A stretch of 8,260 nt of DNA from Solirubrobacteraceae bacterium. Lineage in GTDB: Bacteria > Actinomycetota > Thermoleophilia > Solirubrobacterales > Solirubrobacteraceae. The stretch covers positions 1 through 8,260 of the forward strand of contig JAEMTR010000056.1 in assembly GCA_016462245.1 (NCBI GenBank), in the 5' to 3' direction. The notes beneath the pieces are model-generated. The model worked only from the letters and a program-made list of their open reading frames with translations, did no database searches and was not told the DNA's origin. The position numbers and the translations under genes are program-made. This document shows, one piece after another, positions 1-7,422 of this stretch. Within the stretch, counting starts at the first letter, position 1. Each line of letters starts with the position of its first letter.

Positions 1-1
1 G

Positions 2-1105
2 CCTGGCCGCAGCGCAGAGCAGCTATTGACGCTGAAGGGCCGCCTTCAGGTCGTCGGCGACCGGCGATTTATTGCGCTCTGGGGCCTACTCGGCGGCTGG
101 CTAATTCTGACGCTGGCGGCGGTGCTGATCGCCGATCGCAGTGGAATGCGCTGGGCGATGCGCTGCGGCGCGCTGGCGATCTTCTGGCTGCCGTCGGTTC
201 TCTTGCTGACTGCTGCGCTTGCTCCATCGATCTTCGTTGAAGTTCTGATCGTTGCACTCGGTTCAATTGCGCTGGGCGTCGCGAGCGACCAACTCGTTGC
301 TTGGCCGCGGGCACCAGCGCTGCCAGCCTTTGTGTCCGTCGGCGCTTACATCGTCGACCTGGCTTTCGGCTCGCCGCTGGTCATCCGTTCGCTGATTGGC
401 CCTAACCCGCTCTTTGGCTCGCGTTTTTACGGGATCGGTAATGAGCTTGAGTCGGCGCTACCGGCAATCCTGTTGATTGGCCTCGGCGCGCTCTGGTTCG
501 GGCGCGGCCGCTCGCGCCAGGCGGCGGCGGTCTTCGCGGGCTGCGGCCTCGTGCTCGGCGTCGCGCTTGGCGCTGCGCAGCTCGGCGCCGACGTCGGCGG
601 CGTGATGACTGTTGCGGCTGGCTTTGGCGTCGCCGTGCTGCTGATGCTGCCTGGCCGCCTTTCGAAGCAGACAATCGCGCTTGTTGTGATTGCGCCCTTC
701 GCCGCGCTCGCGCTACTGGCAGCAATCGATCTTGTTAGCGGTGGTGATTCGCACTTCACGCGCACAGTGCTGCGCGCCGATGGTTCTGGCGCTTGGTGGG
801 AGATCTTTGTGCGCCGCTTCGAGCTCGCTGGCCGCGGACTGATCCGAGGCTTGATGCCGGTCGCGGCGCTGATCGCAGTGCTAACCGTCGCGCTCGGGAT
901 TGTTCGGCGCGACCGCCTTTTGGCGACGGTTTCCGACGACCCCGGCTGGCGTGCTGGAATGGCAGGCGCAGCAGCGGTTGGCGTCTTTGGCGCGCTCTTC
1001 AACGATTCAGGGCCGATGTTGCTGCTATTTGCCGTCTTCATTGCGCTCTGCGGCGCGATCTATCTGCGCGGCGATCCGCGCCTAGCTGACGGTCGCTCGC
1101 GCTAA
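2..1105 (+). CDS. Polytopic membrane protein of unknown function, 5' end cut by window
   Basis: The reading frame is open from position 2 with no stop before the left edge, so this is probably the C-terminal part of a longer protein. A TTG at 26 is the first start-like codon, but I do not believe it is the true start. Counting from that TTG there are 359 residues with about ten hydrophobic segments (roughly 16-36, 45-65, 68-90, 101-120, 145-158, 165-184, 190-208, 215-235, 275-293 and 310-346). Polar motifs sit between them: SRFYGIGNELES at about 132-143, GADVGG at about 187-192 and NDSGP at about 326-330. From memory, conserved actinobacterial and Firmicute hypothetical membrane proteins carry the same set (a RF/YxGxGN motif, a GAxxGG motif and NDSG), often with an N-terminal extracellular part. 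No biochemical function is known to me. It ends 13 bp before the glycosyltransferase-flippase gene, which suggests one operon and perhaps an envelope role. The membrane location is clear; the function is not. Confidence 0.8.
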   Translation, partial: PGRSAEQLLTLKGRLQVVGDRRFIALWGLLGGWLILTLAAVLIADRSGMRWAMRCGALAIFWLPSVLLLTAALAPSIFVEVLIVALGSIALGVASDQLVAWPRAPALPAFVSVGAYIVDLAFGSPLVIRSLIGPNPLFGSRFYGIGNELESALPAILLIGLGALWFGRGRSRQAAAVFAGCGLVLGVALGAAQLGADVGGVMTVAAGFGVAVLLMLPGRLSKQTIALVVIAPFAALALLAAIDLVSGGDSHFTRTVLRADGSGAWWEIFVRRFELAGRGLIRGLMPVAALIAVLTVALGIVRRDRLLATVSDDPGWRAGMAGAAAVGVFGALFNDSGPMLLLFAVFIALCGAIYLRGDPRLADGRSR

Positions 1106-1121
1106 CATCGGTCGTCCGATG
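1106..1121 (+). promoter_or_regulatory. Start-codon hairpin between the membrane protein and glycosyltransferase genes
   Basis: CATCGG (1106-1111), loop TCGT (1112-1115) and CCGATG (1116-1121) form a perfect 6-bp stem with a 4-base loop. The last three bases are the ATG of the downstream gene, and the stem begins on the base after the upstream TAA (1103-1105). No Shine-Dalgarno-like purine run precedes this ATG. The arrangement suggests translational coupling: ribosomes finishing the upstream gene would open the stem. The structure is visible in the sequence; the role is inferred. Confidence 0.4.
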
Positions 1122-3467
1122 CGGATCGCCATTCTCTCGCCGTACTCGTGGAGCTATCCCGGTGGAGTTGCGCGCCACATTGAGGCGCTGGCTGCCTCCC
1201 ATCGCGAAGCAGGCCACGAGGTTCGGATCATCACTCCGGTCGACCCGTTCGATCAGCGAAGCACGCGCCTACATGGCGGCACAGCGCCGCAACAGCGTCA
1301 GCTCGACGGCCACATAGTTGACCTTGGCCGCACGGTTGGAATCCCGGCCAACGGAGCGGTATCAAACCTCTCGCTCTCGCCAGCCGCGGTTCAGCGCCTA
1401 GGCCAGACGCTTGCCGCGGGTGACTTCGACGTAGTCCACATCCACGAGCCGGTAGTGCCGCTGATCAGTTGGATGGCGCTCAACTGCAAGTCAACCGCGC
1501 TCGTCGCGACTTACCACACCTACTCAACCAATCGGCTCACGCAAGGATGCGCGAACCTGCTCGGAGCGCGCCGACGGATGCGCCGCCTGCACGCGCGGAT
1601 CGCCGTCTCCGAGGCCGCCTCGTGGACCGCCCGCCGCTTCTACGGCGGCCGCTACAGCGTGATTGCCAACGGCGTCGAGGTGCCAGCCGCAGGGCCGCCG
1701 CTAAAGGCCGTTGGCGCTGCCGGGACGCTGAAGCTTGTCTTTGTTGGTCAGGCCGTCGATCGCAAGGGCCTGCCGGTTCTGCTCTCGGCCTTCGAAGGGC
1801 TGCGCGATTACGTCGATGCTGAGCTGACGATCATTGGCGCAACCGCCGATGACGTTGAGCCGCTCTTGATCGACCCGCGCGCAGTCACCGTCGCCGGACT
1901 GGTGGATGACGCTGAGAAGCAGCGTCTGCTCGCTGCGGCCGATCTGCTCGTCGCCCCTTCATTAGGTGGGGAGAGCTTCGGCATGGTCCTTACCGAGGCC
2001 TTCGCGGCCGGCACGCCGGTAGTTGCCAGCGAGATAGCCGGCTACCGCGACGTTGTTGATGACGGAATCAACGGCGTGCTCGTGCCACATGGCGATCCGG
2101 TCGCACTCGCAGAGACGCTGCGTGAGCTTGCGCTTGAGCCCGCGCGACGTGCGGCGCTCAGCGTCGGTGCCGGCGCTAGTGCAGCGCAATACAGCTGGTC
2201 GCTGATCAGCGCCCAAACAGTCGAAACTTACGAACAGGCGATCGCGGCGCACGCGGCGCAGCAAGTGGCCGCGCAGCAGCCTCAGTTGGCGCCCGCGGTC
2301 AAGCTCGACGCCGACGGTCTGCGATCTGTTCCGGCGCAGCGCCTAGCGACGATTGAGCCCGAGCCGGTTGGCGGCTGGCGCCGTGCGCGCCTGCGCAGCG
2401 CTGCTCGCCGCTTCGCGCTAATGGTCGCAGCCAGCCTCACTATCGGACTTGCCGTCGTTGCGCTCGAGAAGATCGGCGTGGACCGCGTGATCACCAGCCT
2501 GCTGCAGTCGAGCCCGGCTTGGGTCTTGGTCGCGATCGGCGTGATGTGCCTCTCGATGCTGCTGCGCTCGGTCTCCTGGCACGCGATCCTTCACGCCGCC
2601 TTGCCCGAGCGCCCCTTGACGCAGCTCGACACGCTGCGCGCCACGGCGATCGGCGTGCTGATGTCTTCGACGCTCCCAGCGCGGCTTGGCGAGCCGGCCC
2701 GCGCGATCGTGATCTCACGCCGCGCCGGTCGCCCGCGCGAGACAATGCCAACTGTCGTCGGAACGCTCGTATCGCAGACCGTGCTGAACGTGATCGCGCT
2801 GCTGATTCTCGCCGCAATCGCGCTCTCCAGCGTGCCAATCTTCGACCAGCGCTACGGAGCGCTGGCGGCAGTCGTGCTCGTTCCTGTCGTGCTGCTGGCG
2901 ATTGTCCTGATCGTGCCCGCCGTACTCGCTGCCAGCGGAACTGAGAGCTTCGGCCGCACGCGAGCCGTAATCCGCCCACTGCTGAAGGCGGCTCGCCAAG
3001 TCCGCAGCGGCCTGCGCGTATTCACCGACCCACGCGACGGTTCGGTCGCGCTCGTCGCGCAGCTCAGCGCCTGGGCGCTGCAGGCACTGGCCTGTTACCT
3101 GTTGCTGCTGGCAATCGGCCTCGACGGAACCACAGGGATCGGCGCCGCGGCTGCCGTGCTGCTGGCTGTCAACGTGACGGCGCTGGTGCCAGCGACGCCA
3201 GCCAACGTTGGCGTCTTCCAAGCCGCCTGTGTTGCCGTTTTGACCGGGGCCTACGGCGTCAGCGCCGCCGACGCGCTCGCCTACGGGATCGTGCTGCAAG
3301 CGGTTGAGGTAGCGACCGCTGTGCTGATGGGCGCGCCGGCACTGCTCGGTGAAGGGCTTAGCTGGCGCGACGTACGGCTTCGCGCGCTGCACTCAACGCC
3401 GGTTCGCCTCGGGCCGGTTGCCGACCGCAGCGCCGTTGCTGGCGAGCGCAGCTCAGCCAGCGCGTAG
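1119..3467 (+). CDS. PimA-like GT4 glycosyltransferase fused to MprF/UPF0104-type flippase-like membrane domain
   Basis: The protein has 782 residues in two modules. Residues 1 to about 375 form a GT-B glycosyltransferase of family GT4, closest by eye to mycobacterial PimA (phosphatidylinositol mannosyltransferase). The N-terminus MRIAILSPYSWSYPGGV aligns from the first residue, which fixes the ATG. Matching blocks are HIHEP (107-111), YHT with H133, DRKG (214-217) and the donor-site E-x7-E motif GGESFGMVLTEA (E285, E293). A linker rich in Ala and Gln runs from about 373 to 425. From about 430 to 745 several hydrophobic segments form an LPG_synthase_TM/UPF0104 domain. Its signatures are ARLGEPARA (521-529) and PATPANVGVFQAA (691-703), as in the flippase part of MprF. 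The likely role is transfer of a sugar from a nucleotide or lipid donor to a membrane lipid on the cytoplasmic face, with the C-terminal half moving or holding the product. Several PimA acceptor-site residues are not conserved, so the acceptor may not be phosphatidylinositol. The gene probably shares an operon with the upstream membrane protein. Confidence 0.92.
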   Translation: MRIAILSPYSWSYPGGVARHIEALAASHREAGHEVRIITPVDPFDQRSTRLHGGTAPQQRQLDGHIVDLGRTVGIPANGAVSNLSLSPAAVQRLGQTLAAGDFDVVHIHEPVVPLISWMALNCKSTALVATYHTYSTNRLTQGCANLLGARRRMRRLHARIAVSEAASWTARRFYGGRYSVIANGVEVPAAGPPLKAVGAAGTLKLVFVGQAVDRKGLPVLLSAFEGLRDYVDAELTIIGATADDVEPLLIDPRAVTVAGLVDDAEKQRLLAAADLLVAPSLGGESFGMVLTEAFAAGTPVVASEIAGYRDVVDDGINGVLVPHGDPVALAETLRELALEPARRAALSVGAGASAAQYSWSLISAQTVETYEQAIAAHAAQQVAAQQPQLAPAVKLDADGLRSVPAQRLATIEPEPVGGWRRARLRSAARRFALMVAASLTIGLAVVALEKIGVDRVITSLLQSSPAWVLVAIGVMCLSMLLRSVSWHAILHAALPERPLTQLDTLRATAIGVLMSSTLPARLGEPARAIVISRRAGRPRETMPTVVGTLVSQTVLNVIALLILAAIALSSVPIFDQRYGALAAVVLVPVVLLAIVLIVPAVLAASGTESFGRTRAVIRPLLKAARQVRSGLRVFTDPRDGSVALVAQLSAWALQALACYLLLLAIGLDGTTGIGAAAAVLLAVNVTALVPATPANVGVFQAACVAVLTGAYGVSAADALAYGIVLQAVEVATAVLMGAPALLGEGLSWRDVRLRALHSTPVRLGPVADRSAVAGERSSASA

Positions 3468-3498
3468 GAAGCGAGCGGCGGGCGGCGAACTTCTCTCG

Positions 3499-3741
3499 GT
3501 GGCCGATGCTTGGGTTTACATGCTGCTCTGCGCCGATGGAAGCCTCTATACCGGCTGGACGAACGATCTCGAGAAGCGCTTGGAAGCTCACAGCGCGGGC
3601 ACCGGCAGTCGCTATACGCGCAGCCGCCTGCCGGTTGAGCTTGCTGCCTCCTTTGAGATGGAAGATCGCTCTGCTGCTCAGCGCGAAGAGGTGCGAATCA
3701 AGCGGCTTTCGCGGGCCGACAAGCTGGCACTGATCGCTTAA
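3499..3741 (+). CDS. GIY-YIG nuclease-like protein, UPF0213/YhbQ family
   Basis: This is an 80-residue protein that is essentially one GIY-YIG domain. The GIY element is degenerate, WVYML (5-9), and the YIG element is LYTG (16-19). R27 in LEKRLEAH and E63/E64 in QREEVRIKRLSR are the candidate catalytic Arg and Glu. The run from ADGSLYTGW to LSRADKLALI matches the single-domain UPF0213 (YhbQ) type. YhbQ proteins are thought to be DNA-acting nucleases, but their cellular role is poorly defined. I chose GTG at 3499 because the domain begins at once after it. The only earlier in-frame ATG (3349) would overlap the previous gene by 119 bp and add about 50 residues with no recognisable features. The gene starts 31 bp after the glycosyltransferase stop and has only a weak G-rich stretch upstream as a possible ribosome binding site. 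Its stop overlaps that of the convergent metH. Confidence 0.9.
   Translation: MADAWVYMLLCADGSLYTGWTNDLEKRLEAHSAGTGSRYTRSRLPVELAASFEMEDRSAAQREEVRIKRLSRADKLALIA
3738..3741. other. Overlapping convergent stop codons (TTAA)
   Basis: The TAA of the GIY-YIG gene (3739-3741, + strand) and the TAA of metH (complement of 3738-3740) share the palindrome TTAA. There is no intergenic space between the two convergent genes and no hairpin followed by a T-run at the junction, so both transcripts must end inside the opposing gene or by a factor-dependent route. Confidence 0.85.
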
Positions 3742-6700
3742 CTAGCGACCGGCGCTTCTTCGGATTCTTCACTGAGCTGAGGCGGATCTTCGTCAGGAAT
3801 ATCGCCCAGCCGTGTTGGGTCGCGGTCGCTGCCGGCGATCACGTCATCGGCGCGCTGACGGTCGTTACTAGGCAGCTTGCCGGACTTCATTCCAAAGTAG
3901 GTCGCGTCGGGGTGGTGGGCGACGATCGCCAGCGTTGACTGCTCTGGCTCTGGCGCGAAGCCGTCGGTCAGCGTCATTCCGATCTGGCTGAGGTCGAGCA
4001 GCTGGTCGAGCTTCTCGTGCTCCGATTGGTCGGGAACGGCCGGGTAGCCCCATGAGTAGCGGCGGCCTTGCGTAGCGCCGATGCCGAGATCCTCGCGCAC
4101 TTGGCCGTGAACCAGTTCGGCCAGCCCTTCTGCAGTTTGAACGCCTAGGCCGTGGACGAAGAGCTGCTCGGCGTACTCGCCATCGTCTTCGAGCTTCGCC
4201 ATCAGCTCTGTAACTTCGGCTCCTGAGGTGACGGCCTGTAGTGCGACGACATCGAGCTCACCTGAATCCTTCGGGCGGTAGAAGTCGGCTACGCAGATGC
4301 GATCGTGGCCAGGCTGGCGCGGGCAGACAAAACGGGTCAGAACGGTCTCTCGATCGTCTGGGTCGAGCACGACGATCTCGTTGCCCTCCGAGTAGCAGGG
4401 GAAGTAGCCGAGTAGTGCGCGCGGGCGAAGGTAGTCCTGCTCGGCCCACATCCGCTCTAGGCGCGGCCGGAAATCGTTATCGAGCAGCTCGGTCCAAGCC
4501 TCGCCCTTGACGCCGCGGCCACCCCAATGGAGCTTGAAAAGGACGTGTGTGTCGAGGTGGTGGAAGAGCTGATCCATCTCGATCGGCACTTCCTGAACTC
4601 CCCACCATGGCGGCGTCGGCACAGGCACGTCGGTGCTGGCGGCTGAACGGACGCTGTCGTCATCGGTTGGCAGCGCCTCCGGCTCAGGGCCTTTCTCGCG
4701 CAGCGCCAGCGCGTCGGCGCGCAGCTCGGCGACGAGCACTTCGCGCTGCTCCGGCTCGACCAGCGCGTCCATCTTCGCGAGGCCCTCGAAGGCGTCCTTG
4801 CAGAAGAAGACGCCGGGCTCGTAGATCTCGTCCGACTGACGGCCGCCGGGGTAGAGCGTGCGCAGGCCGAAGTCCTTGTTGATCGCCGCGCCTCCGATCA
4901 AGACCGGGTAGTCGAGCCCTTGGGCCTGCAGTTCCTGGATGCAGAGCGGCATCTGCTTCGAAGTCGAGACGAGCAGTGCGCTGAGGCCGATCGCAGTCGC
5001 GTCGTGTTCCTTTGCTGCTTCGAGGATCGCTTGGATCGGCACCTGCTTGCCGAGGTCAATCACCGTGTAGCCGTTGTTGGTCAGGATCGTGTTGACGAGC
5101 GACTTGCCGATGTCATGGACGTCGCCGAAGACGGTTGCCAGAACGACCGTGCCCTTCGTATAGCCCTCAATCCGGTCAAGGAAGTTCTCGAGCCGGGCAA
5201 CGGCGCGCTTCATTACCTCTGCCGACTGCAGCACGAAGGGCAAAATCAGCTCGCCGGCGCCGAACTTGTCGCCGACCTCCTTCATCGCTGGCAAGAGAAC
5301 TTCGTTGAGCGTCGGCACGGCGCCGATCTTCTCGACCGAAAGGTCGATCCAGTCCTCAACGCCCTCCTTGCGGCGGCGCAGGATGTGGAAGTGGAGCGCC
5401 TCTTCCGGCTCCATTCCTTCGGTCGGGTTGGCTTTCTCAGCCTCCTCATCTTCGCCGCTGCGCGATTCGAAGTGGTTGATGAACAGTTCGAGCGCGTCCT
5501 CGCGGCGATTGAAGACGAGGTCATCGGCCAGCGCGCGCTCCTCGTCGGAGATCTCGCCGTAAGGGGTGATGTGGTTGGGGTTGACCATCGCTAGGTCAAG
5601 GCCGGCGTCAACGCAGTGGTGAAGGAAGACCGAGTTGAGCACGGCGCGGGCGCTGGGGGAGACGCCGAAGGAGACGTTCGAAACGCCGAGCGACGTCTTC
5701 ACGCCCGGGATCTCAGCCTTGATCCGGCGGATCCCTTCGATCGTTTCGCCCGCCGATGGGCGCCATTCTTCGTCGCCGGTCGTCAGCGTGAAGGTAAGCG
5801 CGTCGAAGATCAGCAGCTCAGGGTCGAGGCCGTGCTCGTCGCAGCAAAGCTGCTTTAGGCGCAGCGCGATCTCAACCTTGCGTTCAGCCGTCTTTGCCAT
5901 CCCAACCTCATCGATCGTCAGCGCTATCACGGCAGCGCCGTGCTGAACGGCCATCGGCACAACGGTGTCGAGCTTGTCGCGACCGGCCTCAAGGTTGATC
6001 GAGTTGACGACCGCGCGGCCGGGAATTTGGTCGAGTGCGGCGGCGATCACGGACGGCTCGGTTGAGTCGATCTGAAGCGGTGATGGTTGCGTCAGCGAGA
6101 CGCGCTTTGCGACCTGGCGCATCTGCTCGTCCTCGTCCTCACGCTCGGTCAAGGCGACGCAGAGGTCGAGGATGTGGGCGCCACCTTCGACTTGATCTTC
6201 GGCGATCTGGACAAGACCGTCGTAGTCGTCGGCCAGCAGCATCTCCTTCGCCTTGCGTGAGCCTTGCGAGTTGACGCGCTCTCCGACGATCGTCGGTGTT
6301 GGGTCCTGGACTAGTGAGGTCGCCGTCATCATCGAGCTGACGCGCGGCGCGCGCGGGGCAGGGCGGGGCGTTACCGGCCGTCCGCCGCAGCGCTCAGCGA
6401 TCGCAGCGATGTGGGCGGGGGTTGTGCCGCAGCAGCCGCCAACAATGCCAACGCCGTAGCGCTCAACGAACTCGCCGAGAATCTCGGCCAGCGCCTCAGG
6501 TGTTTCAGGGAAGATCGTTTCGCCATCAGGGCCTTGCAGCGGCAGCCCGGCGTTGGGGATGCACTGGATTGGCACCGGCGAGAACTCACCAAGGAAGCGG
6601 ATCGCGTCGCGCATGTCCTCCGGACCGGTTGAGCAGTTCAGTCCGATCGCGTCGACCTTCAGCGATTCCAGCGTCGTAAGGACGGCGTCGATGTCGGTGC

Positions 6701-7301
6701 CGAGCAGCATCTTGCCGCCGTTTGGCAGTAGCGAGACCGATGTTTGGATTGGCACGCTGCGCCCGGCGCTGACGAACGCCTCGCGGGCGCCGAAGATCGC
6801 GGCCTTGACTTCGAGGATGTCCTGCGCTGTTTCGATCAGCAGCAGGTCAACGCCGCCTTCGAGTAGTCCGCGCGCCTGCTCTTCGAAGATCGTCACCAGT
6901 TCGCGGAAGCTGATCGCTCCGAGCGTTGGATCATCGGAGGAGGGGAGCTGCCCGGTTGGTCCGATCGAGCCGGCGACGAAGCGATCCTCGCCTACGGCGG
7001 CGCGGGCGATCTCACCGGCGCGGCGGTTGATCTCCAGTGTGTGTTCGGCGAGACCCCACTCTTCGAGCTTCAGGCGGCTGGCCTGGAAGGTGTCGGTCTC
7101 GACAACCTCTGCGCCGGCTTCGACCATCGAAGTGTGAACGCCCTCGATTACGTCGGGGCGGTTGAGGATCAGCGCCTCATGGCACTTGCCCGCGAGCCCG
7201 CCGTAATCCTCGGATGTGAGGTCGAACTGCTCAAGCGTCGCGCCCATGCCGCCGTCAAAGACGACGACGCGCTCGTTGATTGCCGCCAGATAGTCCCGCA
7301 T
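3738..7301 (-). CDS. metH: Cobalamin-dependent methionine synthase
   Basis: This cytoplasmic enzyme moves the methyl group of 5-methyltetrahydrofolate to homocysteine through methylcobalamin, giving methionine and tetrahydrofolate. With the ATG at 7301 it has 1187 residues, close to E. coli MetH (1227). Domain order is complete. The homocysteine-binding barrel spans about 1-305, with zinc ligands C223 (LNCSTGP) and C290/C291 (GGCCGTTP). The pterin-binding barrel is about 336-600. The four-helix cap is about 635-709. The cobalamin domain is about 716-850, with the DxHxxG motif D727-V-H729-D-I-G732. The AdoMet reactivation domain is about 894-1147, with RYSWGYP holding the R-x-x-x-G-Y motif (R1081, Y1086). 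A disordered-looking acidic tail of about 35 residues follows. An in-frame ATG at 7340 would add 13 residues (MSRFRVFLLIFES) but lies inside the dyad; the shorter start MRDYLAAINERVVVFDGGMG fits the family. No cobalamin or SAM riboswitch fits in the short leader. Confidence 0.97.
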   Translation of the reverse strand: MRDYLAAINERVVVFDGGMGATLEQFDLTSEDYGGLAGKCHEALILNRPDVIEGVHTSMVEAGAEVVETDTFQASRLKLEEWGLAEHTLEINRRAGEIARAAVGEDRFVAGSIGPTGQLPSSDDPTLGAISFRELVTIFEEQARGLLEGGVDLLLIETAQDILEVKAAIFGAREAFVSAGRSVPIQTSVSLLPNGGKMLLGTDIDAVLTTLESLKVDAIGLNCSTGPEDMRDAIRFLGEFSPVPIQCIPNAGLPLQGPDGETIFPETPEALAEILGEFVERYGVGIVGGCCGTTPAHIAAIAERCGGRPVTPRPAPRAPRVSSMMTATSLVQDPTPTIVGERVNSQGSRKAKEMLLADDYDGLVQIAEDQVEGGAHILDLCVALTEREDEDEQMRQVAKRVSLTQPSPLQIDSTEPSVIAAALDQIPGRAVVNSINLEAGRDKLDTVVPMAVQHGAAVIALTIDEVGMAKTAERKVEIALRLKQLCCDEHGLDPELLIFDALTFTLTTGDEEWRPSAGETIEGIRRIKAEIPGVKTSLGVSNVSFGVSPSARAVLNSVFLHHCVDAGLDLAMVNPNHITPYGEISDEERALADDLVFNRREDALELFINHFESRSGEDEEAEKANPTEGMEPEEALHFHILRRRKEGVEDWIDLSVEKIGAVPTLNEVLLPAMKEVGDKFGAGELILPFVLQSAEVMKRAVARLENFLDRIEGYTKGTVVLATVFGDVHDIGKSLVNTILTNNGYTVIDLGKQVPIQAILEAAKEHDATAIGLSALLVSTSKQMPLCIQELQAQGLDYPVLIGGAAINKDFGLRTLYPGGRQSDEIYEPGVFFCKDAFEGLAKMDALVEPEQREVLVAELRADALALREKGPEPEALPTDDDSVRSAASTDVPVPTPPWWGVQEVPIEMDQLFHHLDTHVLFKLHWGGRGVKGEAWTELLDNDFRPRLERMWAEQDYLRPRALLGYFPCYSEGNEIVVLDPDDRETVLTRFVCPRQPGHDRICVADFYRPKDSGELDVVALQAVTSGAEVTELMAKLEDDGEYAEQLFVHGLGVQTAEGLAELVHGQVREDLGIGATQGRRYSWGYPAVPDQSEHEKLDQLLDLSQIGMTLTDGFAPEPEQSTLAIVAHHPDATYFGMKSGKLPSNDRQRADDVIAGSDRDPTRLGDIPDEDPPQLSEESEEAPVAS

Positions 7302-7309
7302 TGACTCAA

Positions 7310-7318
7310 AGATTAGCA
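7310..7318 (-). promoter_or_regulatory. Candidate extended -10 element for metH
   Basis: Read on the minus strand this is TGCTAATCT, which fits the extended -10 pattern TGnTAnnnT. It ends 8 bases before the metH ATG, so transcription would begin at or within a few bases of the start codon, giving a leaderless mRNA. That agrees with the lack of a Shine-Dalgarno sequence. No convincing -35 hexamer lies 16-18 bases upstream; that place is occupied by the near arm of the dyad at 7331-7354. This is a prediction from pattern only. Confidence 0.35.
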
Positions 7319-7330
7319 GAAAAACGCGAA

Positions 7331-7354
7331 ACCTTGACATAACCGTGTCAAGGT
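7331..7354. promoter_or_regulatory. Perfect 9+9 bp dyad, candidate operator between metH and the DUF305 gene
   Basis: ACCTTGACA (7331-7339) and TGTCAAGGT (7346-7354) are exact reverse complements separated by 6 bases. The dyad lies 29 bp upstream of the metH ATG and 82 bp upstream of the DUF305 ATG. It would cover the -35 region of the predicted metH promoter. The ACCTT...AAGGT ends and long symmetric arms resemble operators of MerR-family regulators, and CTTGA...TCAAG recalls the HspR (HAIR) element, though the spacing differs by one base. Each arm also contains TTGACA, the -35 consensus, pointing outward to one gene on each strand, but no good -10 lies at the right distance. The regulator is unknown. 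Confidence 0.55.
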
Positions 7355-7422
7355 CTTGAGTGCGTCTGTCAGAGCTGGCGCGCCGGAGTCTTTGGATTCG
7401 ATAGACGCCGGCTACGGCAAGC

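Noticed and set aside
3349..3498. N-terminal extension of the GIY-YIG gene starting at ATG 3349
   Set aside because: It would overlap the glycosyltransferase gene by 119 bp, and its Arg/Ala-rich residues look like an out-of-frame reading of that gene. The domain starts right after GTG 3499.
4547..5594. Long open frames on the plus strand opposite metH
   Set aside because: They show the Arg/Ala/Ser-rich composition expected of antisense frames in GC-rich genes and no recognisable domain; the MetH frame explains the region.
7302..7340. metH start at ATG 7340
   Set aside because: The extra 13 residues are not typical of MetH and the codon lies inside the dyad. ATG 7301 gives the usual N-terminus.
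7304..7361. ACTCAA (7304-7309) and TTGAGT (7356-7361) as an outer inverted repeat or HspR (HAIR) half-sites
   Set aside because: They are 46 bp apart, on a different axis from the main dyad, and neither has a partner at the N7 spacing HAIR requires.
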